Source: an uncultured Muribaculaceae bacterium (GTDB taxonomy: Bacteria; Bacteroidota; Bacteroidia; Bacteroidales; Muribaculaceae). From it: a stretch of DNA of 64,000 bases. The notes under the pieces were generated by a model, which was not told the origin of the DNA, did not search any database, and was given only the letters and a program-made list of their open reading frames with translations. The stretch lies in assembly GCA_947525975.1 (NCBI GenBank), contig CANNVE010000006.1, positions 62,001 to 126,000 on the forward strand, written 5' to 3'. The first letter of the stretch is position 1. Each line of letters starts with the position of its first letter. Shown piece by piece: positions 1 through 8,675 of this stretch. A program made the translations under genes and the position numbers.

Positions 1-532
1 GCGTGTCGGTATATTTCTTAAGCGCCCGGCGATACTGGGCGTATGCGGCAGCGTATTTTTCAAGCAGAGGCCCGTTTCCGGCAAGGCTGTCGATGATAGA
101 GAGCTGATAGTCATGGTCGGCCAGCAGCAGATTCTGATGCTGCGAGTGTATGTCTACAAGGCGCATGGCCACGTCATGCAGCAGCTGCAGGGTGACGGGG
201 GTGTCATTGATGAAAGCGCGCGAACGGCCCGAAGGCGAAAGCTCGCGGCGCAGTATGCACTGCTCCTCGTCCCAATCAATGTCGTTGTCTTCAAGGGTGC
301 GCCGCAGGCTGTCGAAGCCGCCGTTGTCGAAGATGGCCTCGATGATCGTCTTTTTCGACACATCGCGTATGGCTTTCATGTCGGCGCGTCCGCCAAGCAA
401 CAGCGAAAGCGCGCCGAGTATGATCGACTTTCCGGCTCCCGTCTCGCCGGTGATGATATTCAGCCCATTGTCAAACTTGATGTCAATCAGAGGTATGAGG
501 GCGTAATTTGAAATATGCAGTTTGCGTAGCAT
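1..532 (-). CDS. recN: DNA repair protein RecN (N-terminal part, truncated by window edge)
   Basis: SMC-like ATPase of recombinational double-strand-break repair, acting on cytoplasmic DNA. The visible 177 residues start MLRKLHISNYAL and carry a Walker A motif GETGAGKS at residues 29-36. This is followed by the RecN-type N-terminal lobe with VDIHSQHQNLLL, typical of RecN; the start of the coiled coil is reached at the window edge. The ATG at 532 lies 3 bp after the porD stop, so it is the last visible member of a dnaN-exonuclease-coaBC-porD-recN run. The 3' end is outside the window. Identification is firm. Confidence 0.95.
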   Translation of the reverse strand, partial: MLRKLHISNYALIPLIDIKFDNGLNIITGETGAGKSIILGALSLLLGGRADMKAIRDVSKKTIIEAIFDNGGFDSLRRTLEDNDIDWDEEQCILRRELSPSGRSRAFINDTPVTLQLLHDVAMRLVDIHSQHQNLLLADHDYQLSIIDSLAGNGPLLEKYAAAYAQYRRALKKYTDT

Positions 533-535
533 CTT

Positions 536-1447
536 CTATCTGTTGGATTCGTCACCTTTGCGTATCTTCTCAAGGCGCTGCGTCTCTGCCGGATATATGC
601 CCTGCAGCAGTTCGTAGGCGTCTTTGCGCTCGGTAGAAGTGGCTTTTGAGTATATATTGACGAGCTCGTCAAATTTAGCGTCGCTGAACATCGACAGCCC
701 CACCGACATGGAGTTGGCCTTGTACACGGCCTCGAGCGCCGACAAAGCCTTGTGTATGGCTCCGCGTCCGCGGTCGGGCGACACCGACATCTGATCGAGT
801 CCCTGCCGGTGATATTGATACAGGAGGTCGCGCAGCACGGAGGTGGAATTGTCGGTGAAAGCCGAAAGCACGGCGCTGCGGTTTTTGGTGTCTTCAAAAG
901 CCTTCCAGCCCACTTCGCCCGATGATTGCCCCTGCTGCACTATCTGCTTCAGACGCTCCCAATACGGCTCGCCTCCCTTTGGCGAAAAAGAGTCGAAATC
1001 TACCGCGAGAATCAGGTAGGCGTAGAAATTGAGTATCTGCGTGAGCTGGCTCTCCATCGAATTGACCGAATATGTCAGCGGCACGCCCTCCTCATATGCG
1101 AAGTCGATCTTCGTGTCCTTGAAATTTATGAGAGTGGTGGTGTACGCGCTGTTGTAGACAGGGCGAGTCGACTGCACCTGCAGATCGCCTTTCATCACCC
1201 TGTTCTCGTCATATTCCTTGATCGTGAAGAAAAGCACACAGTCAATCTTCTCGTTGGGAGAGAATTGCGCGTTGGTGAATATCGTGGTGTTCATATATTC
1301 CTGTATGGCCTGCTGCAGAGTCTCAAACACCGACTTGTTGGTGCCGGCGAGCTGCGACGCGTTGACCTCAACCCTGCAATTGAGCTCCTGCGCCACTGCG
1401 GCCATCGCGAAGACAAGGCTCACGAGGAATATAATGAATTTCTTCAA
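536..1447 (-). CDS. porD: PorD-like protein (DUF4835), type IX secretion associated
   Basis: Exported protein of 303 aa with a signal peptide (MKKFIIFLVSLVFAMAAVAQ) and the DUF4835 fold. The family includes PorD, linked to type IX secretion and gliding in Bacteroidetes. Its place between coaBC and recN is the usual Bacteroidales neighbourhood. The only start that gives an intact signal peptide is TTG at 1445-1447; no ATG or GTG lies upstream in frame. Directly upstream is a 9-bp tandem array (1457-1492) almost identical to the one before the DUF5103 gene. That three exported proteins here carry T9SS-like tails fits a working T9SS, but the biochemical role of PorD is not evident from sequence. 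Confidence 0.85.
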   Translation of the reverse strand: MKKFIIFLVSLVFAMAAVAQELNCRVEVNASQLAGTNKSVFETLQQAIQEYMNTTIFTNAQFSPNEKIDCVLFFTIKEYDENRVMKGDLQVQSTRPVYNSAYTTTLINFKDTKIDFAYEEGVPLTYSVNSMESQLTQILNFYAYLILAVDFDSFSPKGGEPYWERLKQIVQQGQSSGEVGWKAFEDTKNRSAVLSAFTDNSTSVLRDLLYQYHRQGLDQMSVSPDRGRGAIHKALSALEAVYKANSMSVGLSMFSDAKFDELVNIYSKATSTERKDAYELLQGIYPAETQRLEKIRKGDESNR

Positions 1448-1456
1448 CTTAAAATA

Positions 1457-1492
1457 ATTATAAGATTTATAAAATTTATAAGACTTATAAGA
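1457..1492 (-). repeat. Four tandem 9-bp units (TCTTATAAA-like) upstream of porD
   Basis: Read on the minus strand the units are TCTTATAAG, TCTTATAAA, TTTTATAAA and TCTTATAAT, ending 9 bp before the TTG start of porD. The same four-unit array, with three differences in about 38 bp, precedes the DUF5103 gene at 31033-31068 in the same orientation relative to the gene. Confidence 0.85.
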
Positions 1493-1501
1493 TTTGCAAT
1501 A

Positions 1502-2707
1502 TTACAACTTATCTATCGAAAACCTGATTATATCGGCGGCCACCTCGTCCTTCGACTTAAGCTCATAAGGATGCACGGCCCCGCCGGCCTCTATGATAGT
1601 GATCTTGTTGGTGTCGGTGCGGAAACCTGCGCCCTCGTCACGGAGCGAATTGAGCACTATGAAATCAAGATTCTTCTTGTTGATTTTCTCCACGGCGTTG
1701 CTCATCTCATGGTCAGTCTCGAGAGCGAAGCCGGCGAGTATCTGGCCGGGAGCCTTCATCTGGCCCAAAGTGGCGGCTATGTCAGGATTCTTGACAAGGC
1801 GCAACACCGGGGCCTCGCCATGCTCACGCTTTATCTTTGCGGACTCGACATGCTCGAGAGCATAGTCGGCAACCGCAGCGCACATGATCGACAGCCGGCT
1901 CGAAGGAAACGCCTCAACGCATGCCGCAAGCATCTCGCAGGCCGATTCCACCCTCACCACCCTCACACGCGGATGGTCTATAGTAAGGCTCACCGGGCCG
2001 CTCACGAGCACCACGTCGGCACCCATATCCGCAGCCTTGCGGGCCAGGGCATAGCCCATCTTGCCCGACGAATAATTGCCTATGAACCTCACCGGGTCAA
2101 TCTTCTCGTAGGTAGGGCCGGCGGTGATCAGCACCTGCTTGCCTGAAAGCGGCAAATCGGCCGGGTCGTCAAAGAATCGGTCGAGCACCTTCACTATATT
2201 TTCCGGCTCCTCCATGCGGCCTTTCCCCACAAGGTGGCTCGCAAGCTCGCCGGAGGCAGGCTCGATGATATGATTGCCATAGGAGCGAAGCTTTTCGATA
2301 TTGGCCTTAGTCGACGGATGCGCCATCATGTCGAGATCCATCGCCGGAGCCACAAACACCGGGGCCTTGGCCGACAGGTAGGTGGTGACCAGCATATTAT
2401 CGGCAATGCCGTTGGCCATCTTCCCTATCGTAGAGGCAGTGGCCGGGGCTATGACCATGGCATCGGCCCAAAGGCCTATGTCGACATGCGAATGCCACTC
2501 GCCCGTGTTGGCCGTGAAGAAATCGCATATCACCGGCTTTCCCGACAATGCCGACAACGTGACCGGAGTGATGAACTCCTTGCCGCTGGGCGTGATGACT
2601 ACCTGCACTTCAGCGCCGGCCTTCACCAGCAGCCGCAGCAACGTCACTGACTTGTAGGCGGCTATGCCGCCGGTGATGCCCAGCACTATGTGCTTGCCCT
2701 TCAACAT
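1502..2707 (-). CDS. coaBC: Bifunctional phosphopantothenoylcysteine decarboxylase / phosphopantothenate-cysteine ligase
   Basis: Coenzyme A biosynthesis: joins cysteine to 4'-phosphopantothenate and decarboxylates the product. At 401 aa it has the usual fused length. The N-terminal flavoprotein half (about 1-180) shows GITGGIAAYKS and the WHSHVDIG segment containing the catalytic His. The C-terminal ligase half (about 190-401) shows ITAGPTYEKIDPVRFIGNYSSG and a late KNLDFIVLN segment. The start MLKGKH follows the exonuclease stop by 5 bp, so the two are probably co-transcribed. Firm assignment. Confidence 0.97.
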   Translation of the reverse strand: MLKGKHIVLGITGGIAAYKSVTLLRLLVKAGAEVQVVITPSGKEFITPVTLSALSGKPVICDFFTANTGEWHSHVDIGLWADAMVIAPATASTIGKMANGIADNMLVTTYLSAKAPVFVAPAMDLDMMAHPSTKANIEKLRSYGNHIIEPASGELASHLVGKGRMEEPENIVKVLDRFFDDPADLPLSGKQVLITAGPTYEKIDPVRFIGNYSSGKMGYALARKAADMGADVVLVSGPVSLTIDHPRVRVVRVESACEMLAACVEAFPSSRLSIMCAAVADYALEHVESAKIKREHGEAPVLRLVKNPDIAATLGQMKAPGQILAGFALETDHEMSNAVEKINKKNLDFIVLNSLRDEGAGFRTDTNKITIIEAGGAVHPYELKSKDEVAADIIRFSIDKL

Positions 2708-2712
2708 CGTGA

Positions 2713-3477
2713 TTATTTCTTAAGGCGCAGCTTGATGCGCGTGAAGCAATCCTTGGTATTCTTGGTGAAGTCGCCCTTCATGATCCAGTCATAATAGCCG
2801 GTGTCACGGCGCAGCACTTCCTCGGCCACCTGGCCCTTGTATTTTCCGAAATTGATCACCTCGCGGCGGCTGTCGTCATAGATCAGTCTGCCCATGAAGT
2901 CAACATTGCGGTTCTGGCTCGAAAATTCGGCCAATTTCTCAATTTCCTGTGGAAGATCGGGATAATGATCGAGTTGGGCCTTAAGCACCTCGTATGTGGC
3001 TTCGGTGTCGGCATTGGCGCTGTGGGCAGCCTCAAGATCCTTGCCGCAATAAAACCGATATGCGGCCACCAGATTGCGCGGTTCTTTCTTGTGGAATATG
3101 GTCTGCACATCCACGAAGCGAGCCTTGGAAAAGTCGAAATCGACATCGGCGCGCTGAAATTCCTGGTCGAGCATAGGGATGTCAAACCTGTTGGAATTGA
3201 ATCCGGCGATATCAGAGCCTGCGAACATCTGCGCGAGCGACTTTGCCACCTGGCGGAATGTCGGCGCATCCTTCACGTCATCGTCAGTGATGTGGTGTAT
3301 GTCAGTCGATTCCTTCGGGATGGGCATTTCAGGGTTGATGCGGCGCGTGCGCCGTATCTCCTCGCCGTTGGGCATCACCTTAATCAGGGATATCTCCACG
3401 ATGCGGTCATGTGTGATGTTGACACCCGTGGTCTCGAGGTCAAAGAATATTATCGGCTTTTTGAGAGTCAGCTCCAT
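2713..3477 (-). CDS. DEDDh 3'-5' exonuclease (DnaQ/ExoX-like)
   Basis: A 254-aa nuclease with the DnaQ fold: FFDLETTGV gives the first DEDD acidic pair (D13, E15), and the Exo III region is the HSANADTEATYEVL segment. The C-terminal stretch (about 195-250) with INFGKYKG and YYDWI resembles the ExoX-like C-terminal domain. It lies 22 bp after dnaN and 5 bp before coaBC, so a role in replication proofreading or DNA repair is a fair inference. There is no polymerase domain, and it may be either a separate proofreading subunit or an ExoX-type repair nuclease. Confidence 0.88.
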   Translation of the reverse strand: MELTLKKPIIFFDLETTGVNITHDRIVEISLIKVMPNGEEIRRTRRINPEMPIPKESTDIHHITDDDVKDAPTFRQVAKSLAQMFAGSDIAGFNSNRFDIPMLDQEFQRADVDFDFSKARFVDVQTIFHKKEPRNLVAAYRFYCGKDLEAAHSANADTEATYEVLKAQLDHYPDLPQEIEKLAEFSSQNRNVDFMGRLIYDDSRREVINFGKYKGQVAEEVLRRDTGYYDWIMKGDFTKNTKDCFTRIKLRLKK

Positions 3478-3499
3478 ATCTCGCGTCGATTATTTTTTT

Positions 3500-4630
3500 T
3501 TAGAATTCGGTGACATTCATTGGCATGAGCAGCATCAGCAGGTCGGTGTTCTCGTCATTCTCGGTAGGACAGAACACGCCAGGACGGCTCGGATCGCTCA
3601 GGCGCACGATGATGTCCTGGGTGGTGAGCACATTGCATATCTCGATGAGGAAGGGTGCGCTGAAGCCTATCACGAGCTCCGCGCCTTCGTATTCGCAGTC
3701 GAGCACCTCGTTGCCGGCTGTGCAGAGGCTGGGGTCATTCGACTTCAGATATACGTTGTCGTTTGTGATCTTGAACTTCTCCATGCCATAGCCGGGATCG
3801 ACAAAGACGCCCACGCGGCGCACGGCATTGAGAAAACGCAGGCGGTCTACGCGCAGCGTGTAGGGGTTGTTCTTGGGGATGACGCGCTCATAGTCAGGAT
3901 ACGGGCCTTTAATGAAGCGGCAGTTGAATGTGAACGTGTCGCTCTCTATGGTGGCGCTCTTCGAGGTGAGAGTCACTGTGAGATTGTCGTCCTTCGAGAA
4001 TATGCTTTTCATCACCACAGCGGGCTTGAACGGCACGATGCAGCGCATCGTGAGCCCCGGAGCCACGTTTGCGTTGGTGTATTTCACGAGCTTGCGGGTG
4101 TCGGTGGCCACAAAGGTGATGTCATTGGGGTGCATATCGAAGAGTATGCCCATCAGACGCTGCTGGAAGTCATCAGTGCCAACGGCGAAGATGGTCTTGT
4201 CGATGCCTTTGAGTATAGGCTCGGCCTTTGTGACGAAAGTCTGCGGCTCCTCATCGGCCACTTCCTTCTTGTATTCGGGATACTGGTCGCCCGAGATGGC
4301 CATCATCTTGTATTGTCCGTTGCTGTATGAAATCTCGATCTCGAGGGTGGAATCGTCGATGGTGAACGTCAGCGGCTGGTCGGGAAGTTCCTTCAGAAGG
4401 TCTACTATGCGGCGTGCATCTACCAGAAAGCGGCCCTCGCCTTCAGAGTCTGCCACCTGCAGCCTGGCAGTCAGGGCGTTCTCGGCGTCTGAACCTGTGA
4501 TGCACAGATCTTCGTCCTTAAGCTCAAAAAGGAAGTTATTGAGGGCAGAAATAGTGTTTTTCGCATTGATCACCTTGCTCACCGATGAAGCTACCGAATA
4601 GAGTGTCTTGCTTGCTACGACGAATTTCAT
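3500..4630 (-). CDS. dnaN: DNA polymerase III beta subunit (sliding clamp)
   Basis: Ring-shaped processivity clamp that tethers replicative polymerases to DNA. At 376 aa it has standard length, starting MKFVVASKTLYS and ending LLMLLMPMNVTEF, the normal Bacteroidetes C terminus with the three repeated clamp domains between. It heads a minus-strand run dnaN - exonuclease - coaBC - porD - recN and is preceded by a very good promoter (4696-4726). No dnaA is visible in the window. Firm assignment. Confidence 0.98.
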   Translation of the reverse strand: MKFVVASKTLYSVASSVSKVINAKNTISALNNFLFELKDEDLCITGSDAENALTARLQVADSEGEGRFLVDARRIVDLLKELPDQPLTFTIDDSTLEIEISYSNGQYKMMAISGDQYPEYKKEVADEEPQTFVTKAEPILKGIDKTIFAVGTDDFQQRLMGILFDMHPNDITFVATDTRKLVKYTNANVAPGLTMRCIVPFKPAVVMKSIFSKDDNLTVTLTSKSATIESDTFTFNCRFIKGPYPDYERVIPKNNPYTLRVDRLRFLNAVRRVGVFVDPGYGMEKFKITNDNVYLKSNDPSLCTAGNEVLDCEYEGAELVIGFSAPFLIEICNVLTTQDIIVRLSDPSRPGVFCPTENDENTDLLMLLMPMNVTEF

Positions 4631-4695
4631 TGTATCTTGTTTTATGTTTTTTGTTGCTTGACGTAGGGTTAATCCCTGAAATGGGATAATTCATG

Positions 4696-4726
4696 CAAAT
4701 CTACGAAAAAAATCCCTTTTCCCAAA
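4696..4726 (-). promoter_or_regulatory. Bacteroidetes-type promoter of dnaN
   Basis: On the minus strand TTTG (4726-4723), 19-bp spacer and TAGATTTG (4703-4696) match the Bacteroidetes -33/-7 consensus exactly. The predicted 5' UTR of about 60 nt contains an imperfect palindrome GGGATTAACCC. Confidence 0.8.
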
Positions 4727-4789
4727 ATTTGAGCTGCAAATAAACCGCAAAACGCCGTGCGGCGCCAATGGCCTGCTCCGGAAAACAAG

Positions 4790-4835
4790 GGCAATGCTTG
4801 AAGCCCGTGCGTTTCGGAGAAACGCACCTCCACAT
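4790..4835 (+). repeat. Dispersed 46-bp hairpin repeat, copy 1
   Basis: Ungapped 46-bp match (41 identical positions) to 56111-56156. The last 27 bases are identical and contain a 7-bp stem, GCGTTTC GGA GAAACGC, followed by ACCTCC. It sits between purL and dnaN, 6 bp from the GC-rich hairpin at 4842-4877; the other copy is also followed by a terminator hairpin. No coding function is seen. Confidence 0.85.
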
Positions 4836-4841
4836 AAAGAA

Positions 4842-4877
4842 GCGGAGGCCGCCCGAACTATGTCAGACAGCCTCCGC
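4842..4877 (-). terminator. Hairpin downstream of purL
   Basis: Perfect 8-bp stem GCGGAGGC/GCCTCCGC with a 20-nt loop, about 20 bp after the purL stop. On the minus strand it is followed by TTCTTTAT, a weak U tract, so it is probably a purL terminator. Confidence 0.55.
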
Positions 4878-4896
4878 CCTTCATTTATTCACTTTT

Positions 4897-7800
4897 TCAC
4901 TTTTTGTTGGCTTCGATCCACTCGCGGGCATTGACAAACGCCTTGAACCAGGGCGTCACGTCATCATTGCGGCGGGCGCGCGGATAGTAGGCGCACTGCC
5001 AAGGCAGCAGGCTGCGCTCGGGGTGTGGCATGATGGCCACATGGCGGCCATCGGCCGACGCGATGCCGGCCACTGCCCCTACAGAGCCGTTGGGGTTGCC
5101 CGGATACTGCTTGTAGTTGTATCGGGCTATGACATTGTATTTGTCGAGGCCTTCGGGCAGCAGGAAGCGGCCTTCGCCGTGAGCCACCCATACGCCGGTG
5201 CGGGTGCCCGACAGATTGCCGAACATCACGGACTTGTTCTCCGGGATGGTCACGCCCACAAACTCTGACTCGAACTTGTGCGATATGTTGTGGTCCATGC
5301 GCGTGGGCTTCTCATGCTCGGGATTGATGAGCCCGAGGGCTATCATCAGCTGGCAGCCGTTGCATACGCCGAGGCTGAGGGTGTCGGTGCGCTTGTAGAA
5401 GTTGTCGAGAGCGCGCTTTGCGTTTTCGTTCCATACGAATCCGCTGGCCCAGCCCTTTGCCGATCCGAGCACGTCGCTGTTGGAGAATCCTCCGCAGAAT
5501 ACGATCATGTTCACATCCTCAAGGGTGGCGCGTCCGCTCATAAGGTCGGTCATGTGCACATCGACCACGTCAAAGCCGGCGAGATAGAGCGAATATGCCA
5601 TCTCTCGATCGCTGTTGACGCCCTTCTCGCGGATGATGGCCGCGCGCGGACGCTCGGACGCACCCGATCCGGCGCGCTTCTCTCCCTCGGGAGCGTAGGC
5701 CGAAAGCTTGCCGCTGAAGTCGGGGCGCAGGGCATAGCGCAGGGGTTGCTGCTTGTAGTTGTTGAAGCGCATGGCGGCGCACTTCTCGCCGCTCTGCAGG
5801 CAGTCGAGCATGTAAGAAGGCTCATACCACACGTCGCGCAGATAGTCGATGCCGAAGAGATGCTCGGCGTCGTCATGGGTCACCATGATCACGCGCTCTT
5901 GCTGCGGACAGCCGATGGGGAAGTATTTCACCCCGGCCTCGTCGAGCACTTTCTCCACATCTGCCTTCTGGCGATCGTCGGCCTGGATCACCACAGCGGG
6001 ATTCTCCGAGAAGAGAATCTTCACCAGGTCGGTCTCGCCGTACATCTTGAAGCCTTCGGTGTATATCTTCAGACCTCCGTCCTTGTTGGCGAACGTCATC
6101 TCAAGGAGCGTGGTGATAAGGCCTCCGGCGCTGACATCGTGCATGGCCAGGAGCTTGCGTCCCTTGACGAGCTGCTGCACAGCCGCGAATGCGTCGCGGA
6201 ATTTGCCGGCGTCCTTCACTGTGGGCACCTCGTCGCCCAGGCGGTTGAGGGTCTGGGCCAGGGCGCTGCCGCCGAGCTTGAGGGCGTCAGATGAGAAATC
6301 GATATAGTAGAGCTGTGAGTTGACGCTGTTTTTGATCACGGGCGAAAGGGTGCGGCGCACGTATGACACCTCGCCTGCAGCAGAAATGATCACAGTGCCG
6401 GGAGCGTACACCTTGTCCTGGCCGTATTTCTGCGTCATCGACAGAGAGTCCTTGCCTGTGGGGATGTTTATGCCAAGCTCGATCGCGAAGTCGCTGCAAG
6501 CCTGCACAGCCTTGTAGAGGGCTGCATCCTCACCCTTGTTCTTGCAGGGCCACATCCAGTTGGCGCTGAGCGACACGCTCTTGAGACCCTTCTTAAGATT
6601 GGCGCCTGCTATATTGGTAAGAGCCTCGGCCACCGCGAGCACAGAGCCTGCGGCAGAGTCTACGAGTGCGGCCTGCGGAGCATGGCCGATCGAGGTGGCG
6701 ATGCCGGCCTTGCCCTCATAGTCGAGAGCGACAACTCCGCAGTCGCTCAGCGGGAGCTGTATCTCGCCCTGGCATTGCTGGCGGGCTATGCGTCCGGTCA
6801 CAGAGCGGTCTACCTTGTTTGTGAGCCAGTCCTTGCAGGCCACAGCCTCAAGCGACAGCACGTCGCGCACGTATTGGTCGAGTTTGCTCGGATCTGTGTC
6901 TACGGGCTTGTATTTCACATCGACGGTGACATCCTCCATCACAGTCTTCGGCGAGTTTCCGAACATATCCTCCATGGCCAGGTCGATAGGCTTCACGCCG
7001 TCGGCCTGCTCGAATACGAAGCGATGGTCGTCGGTAGTCTCTCCCACCACATACATCGGGGCGCGCTCACGCTGCGCGATGCGCTCGATATAGGGGATGT
7101 CCTTGGCCTTCACCACCATGCCCATGCGCTCCTGGCTCTCATTGCCTATGATTTCCTTGGCCGACAGAGTGGGGTCGCCGATGGGCAGAGCCTTCATGTC
7201 GATGTGTCCGCCAGTGGCCTCCACGAGCTCAGAGAGAGCGTTGAGGTGGCCGCCTGCGCCATGGTCGTGGATAGAGATGATGGGGTTGTCGCCGCCCTCG
7301 GCCAGGGCGCGTATGACATTGCTCACGCGCTTCTGCATTTCAGGGTTGGCGCGCTGCACGGCATTGAGCTCGATGCTGTTTTCGTATTGCCCGGTCTCTA
7401 CTGACGAGACTGCGCCGCCGCCCATGCCGATGCGATAGTTGTCGCCGCCCATCAGCACCACCTTGCGGCCTGCTTCTGGCACACCCTTGATGGCATCCTT
7501 GGCTGCTGCGTAGCCTACGCCGCCGGCAAGCATTATCACCTTGTCGTATGCGTAGAGCTTGCCGTTCTCATCATGCTCAAATGTCAGGAGCGATCCGCAG
7601 ATCAGGGGCTGGCCAAATTTATTGCCGAAGTCGCTGGCGCCGTTGCTGGCCTTGATCAGGATCTCGGCTGGTGTCTGATACAGCCACACGCGCGGATTGG
7701 TGATCAATTCCCAGCGGTGCTCGGGCGAAAGGCGCGGATACGAGGTCATATACACAGCTGTGCCGGCCAGGGGCAGAGATGCCTTGCCGCCGCCGAGGCG

Positions 7801-8613
7801 GTCGCGAATCTCGCCGCCGCTGCCGGTGGCGGCGCCGTTGAAGGGCTCAACGGTGGTGGGGAAGTTGTGGGTCTCGGCCTTCAGCGATATTACGGTGTTG
7901 AGGGGCTTCTCTACGAATATTGAGGGCTCGTCGGCCTTTTCAGGAGCAAACTGCGTGATCCTGGGGCCTTTGACAAAGGCCACATTGTCTTTGTATGCCG
8001 ACACGAGTCCGTTAGGATTCTCTGCCGATGTCTTTTTGATGAGGCTGAAGAGCGACATAGGCTTCTCCTCGCCGTCGATGATGAATGTGCCACCGAAAAT
8101 CTTGTGGCGGCAATGCTCCGAATTGACCTGAGAGAATCCGAAAACCTCGCTGTCGGTGAGCGGGCGGCCCAACTTGGCTGCCAGATCGCGCAGATAGGCT
8201 TCCTCCTCGGGGCTAAGCGCCAGGCCCTCACGCTTATTGTATTCGCTGATGTCGTCGATGTATACAATCTCATCGGGTGTGCGGCTGATGTTGAATACAT
8301 TGCCGTCAAGCCCGTTGTACACCCTCTGCAGCATTTTGTCATAGGCGGGAGCTTCAGAATCGGCGTGCTCGAACTCCTCGATGCGGAGTATGCCCTCCAT
8401 GCCCATGTTCTGGGTGATTTCAACTGCGTTGGTGCTCCAGGGAGTGATCATCTCCTTGCGCGGGCCTACAAAAACGCCCTTCACCTGCTTTGAAGCCAAT
8501 GGGGTGGCACCGTCGAAAAGCCATGTGAGCTTTTCTTTGTCAAGGTCTGTCAGCGCAGACACGCTGTCTACTGCATAGATCTTGGAAGTACCTTTCTTAA
8601 AGAATGCGACCAT
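4897..8613 (-). CDS. purL: Phosphoribosylformylglycinamidine synthase (large, single-chain)
   Basis: Fourth step of purine synthesis: converts FGAR, ATP and glutamine to FGAM in the cytoplasm. At 1238 aa it is the long fused type with synthase plus glutaminase. Synthase motifs include ETHNFPTTVEPFNGAATGSGG and a long GGDNYRIGMGGGA segment. The C-terminal class I glutaminase shows the nucleophile in GVCNGCQLMI, then HGEGRF and PHPERS. The start MVAFFKKGTSK lies 62 bp after the TPR gene, so it may be read from the glnS-TPR transcript; I see no convincing promoter of its own. Firm assignment. Confidence 0.98.
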   Translation of the reverse strand: MVAFFKKGTSKIYAVDSVSALTDLDKEKLTWLFDGATPLASKQVKGVFVGPRKEMITPWSTNAVEITQNMGMEGILRIEEFEHADSEAPAYDKMLQRVYNGLDGNVFNISRTPDEIVYIDDISEYNKREGLALSPEEEAYLRDLAAKLGRPLTDSEVFGFSQVNSEHCRHKIFGGTFIIDGEEKPMSLFSLIKKTSAENPNGLVSAYKDNVAFVKGPRITQFAPEKADEPSIFVEKPLNTVISLKAETHNFPTTVEPFNGAATGSGGEIRDRLGGGKASLPLAGTAVYMTSYPRLSPEHRWELITNPRVWLYQTPAEILIKASNGASDFGNKFGQPLICGSLLTFEHDENGKLYAYDKVIMLAGGVGYAAAKDAIKGVPEAGRKVVLMGGDNYRIGMGGGAVSSVETGQYENSIELNAVQRANPEMQKRVSNVIRALAEGGDNPIISIHDHGAGGHLNALSELVEATGGHIDMKALPIGDPTLSAKEIIGNESQERMGMVVKAKDIPYIERIAQRERAPMYVVGETTDDHRFVFEQADGVKPIDLAMEDMFGNSPKTVMEDVTVDVKYKPVDTDPSKLDQYVRDVLSLEAVACKDWLTNKVDRSVTGRIARQQCQGEIQLPLSDCGVVALDYEGKAGIATSIGHAPQAALVDSAAGSVLAVAEALTNIAGANLKKGLKSVSLSANWMWPCKNKGEDAALYKAVQACSDFAIELGINIPTGKDSLSMTQKYGQDKVYAPGTVIISAAGEVSYVRRTLSPVIKNSVNSQLYYIDFSSDALKLGGSALAQTLNRLGDEVPTVKDAGKFRDAFAAVQQLVKGRKLLAMHDVSAGGLITTLLEMTFANKDGGLKIYTEGFKMYGETDLVKILFSENPAVVIQADDRQKADVEKVLDEAGVKYFPIGCPQQERVIMVTHDDAEHLFGIDYLRDVWYEPSYMLDCLQSGEKCAAMRFNNYKQQPLRYALRPDFSGKLSAYAPEGEKRAGSGASERPRAAIIREKGVNSDREMAYSLYLAGFDVVDVHMTDLMSGRATLEDVNMIVFCGGFSNSDVLGSAKGWASGFVWNENAKRALDNFYKRTDTLSLGVCNGCQLMIALGLINPEHEKPTRMDHNISHKFESEFVGVTIPENKSVMFGNLSGTRTGVWVAHGEGRFLLPEGLDKYNVIARYNYKQYPGNPNGSVGAVAGIASADGRHVAIMPHPERSLLPWQCAYYPRARRNDDVTPWFKAFVNAREWIEANKK

Positions 8614-8675
8614 TGTTGATAATGTATGTGATAGTGAATAATTATTGTCTTGTTATGCTTCCTGCCGGATATCCC

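Noticed and set aside
926-2146. Long plus-strand frame across porD and coaBC
   Set aside because: It is antisense to two firmly identified genes and its composition reflects their codon use.
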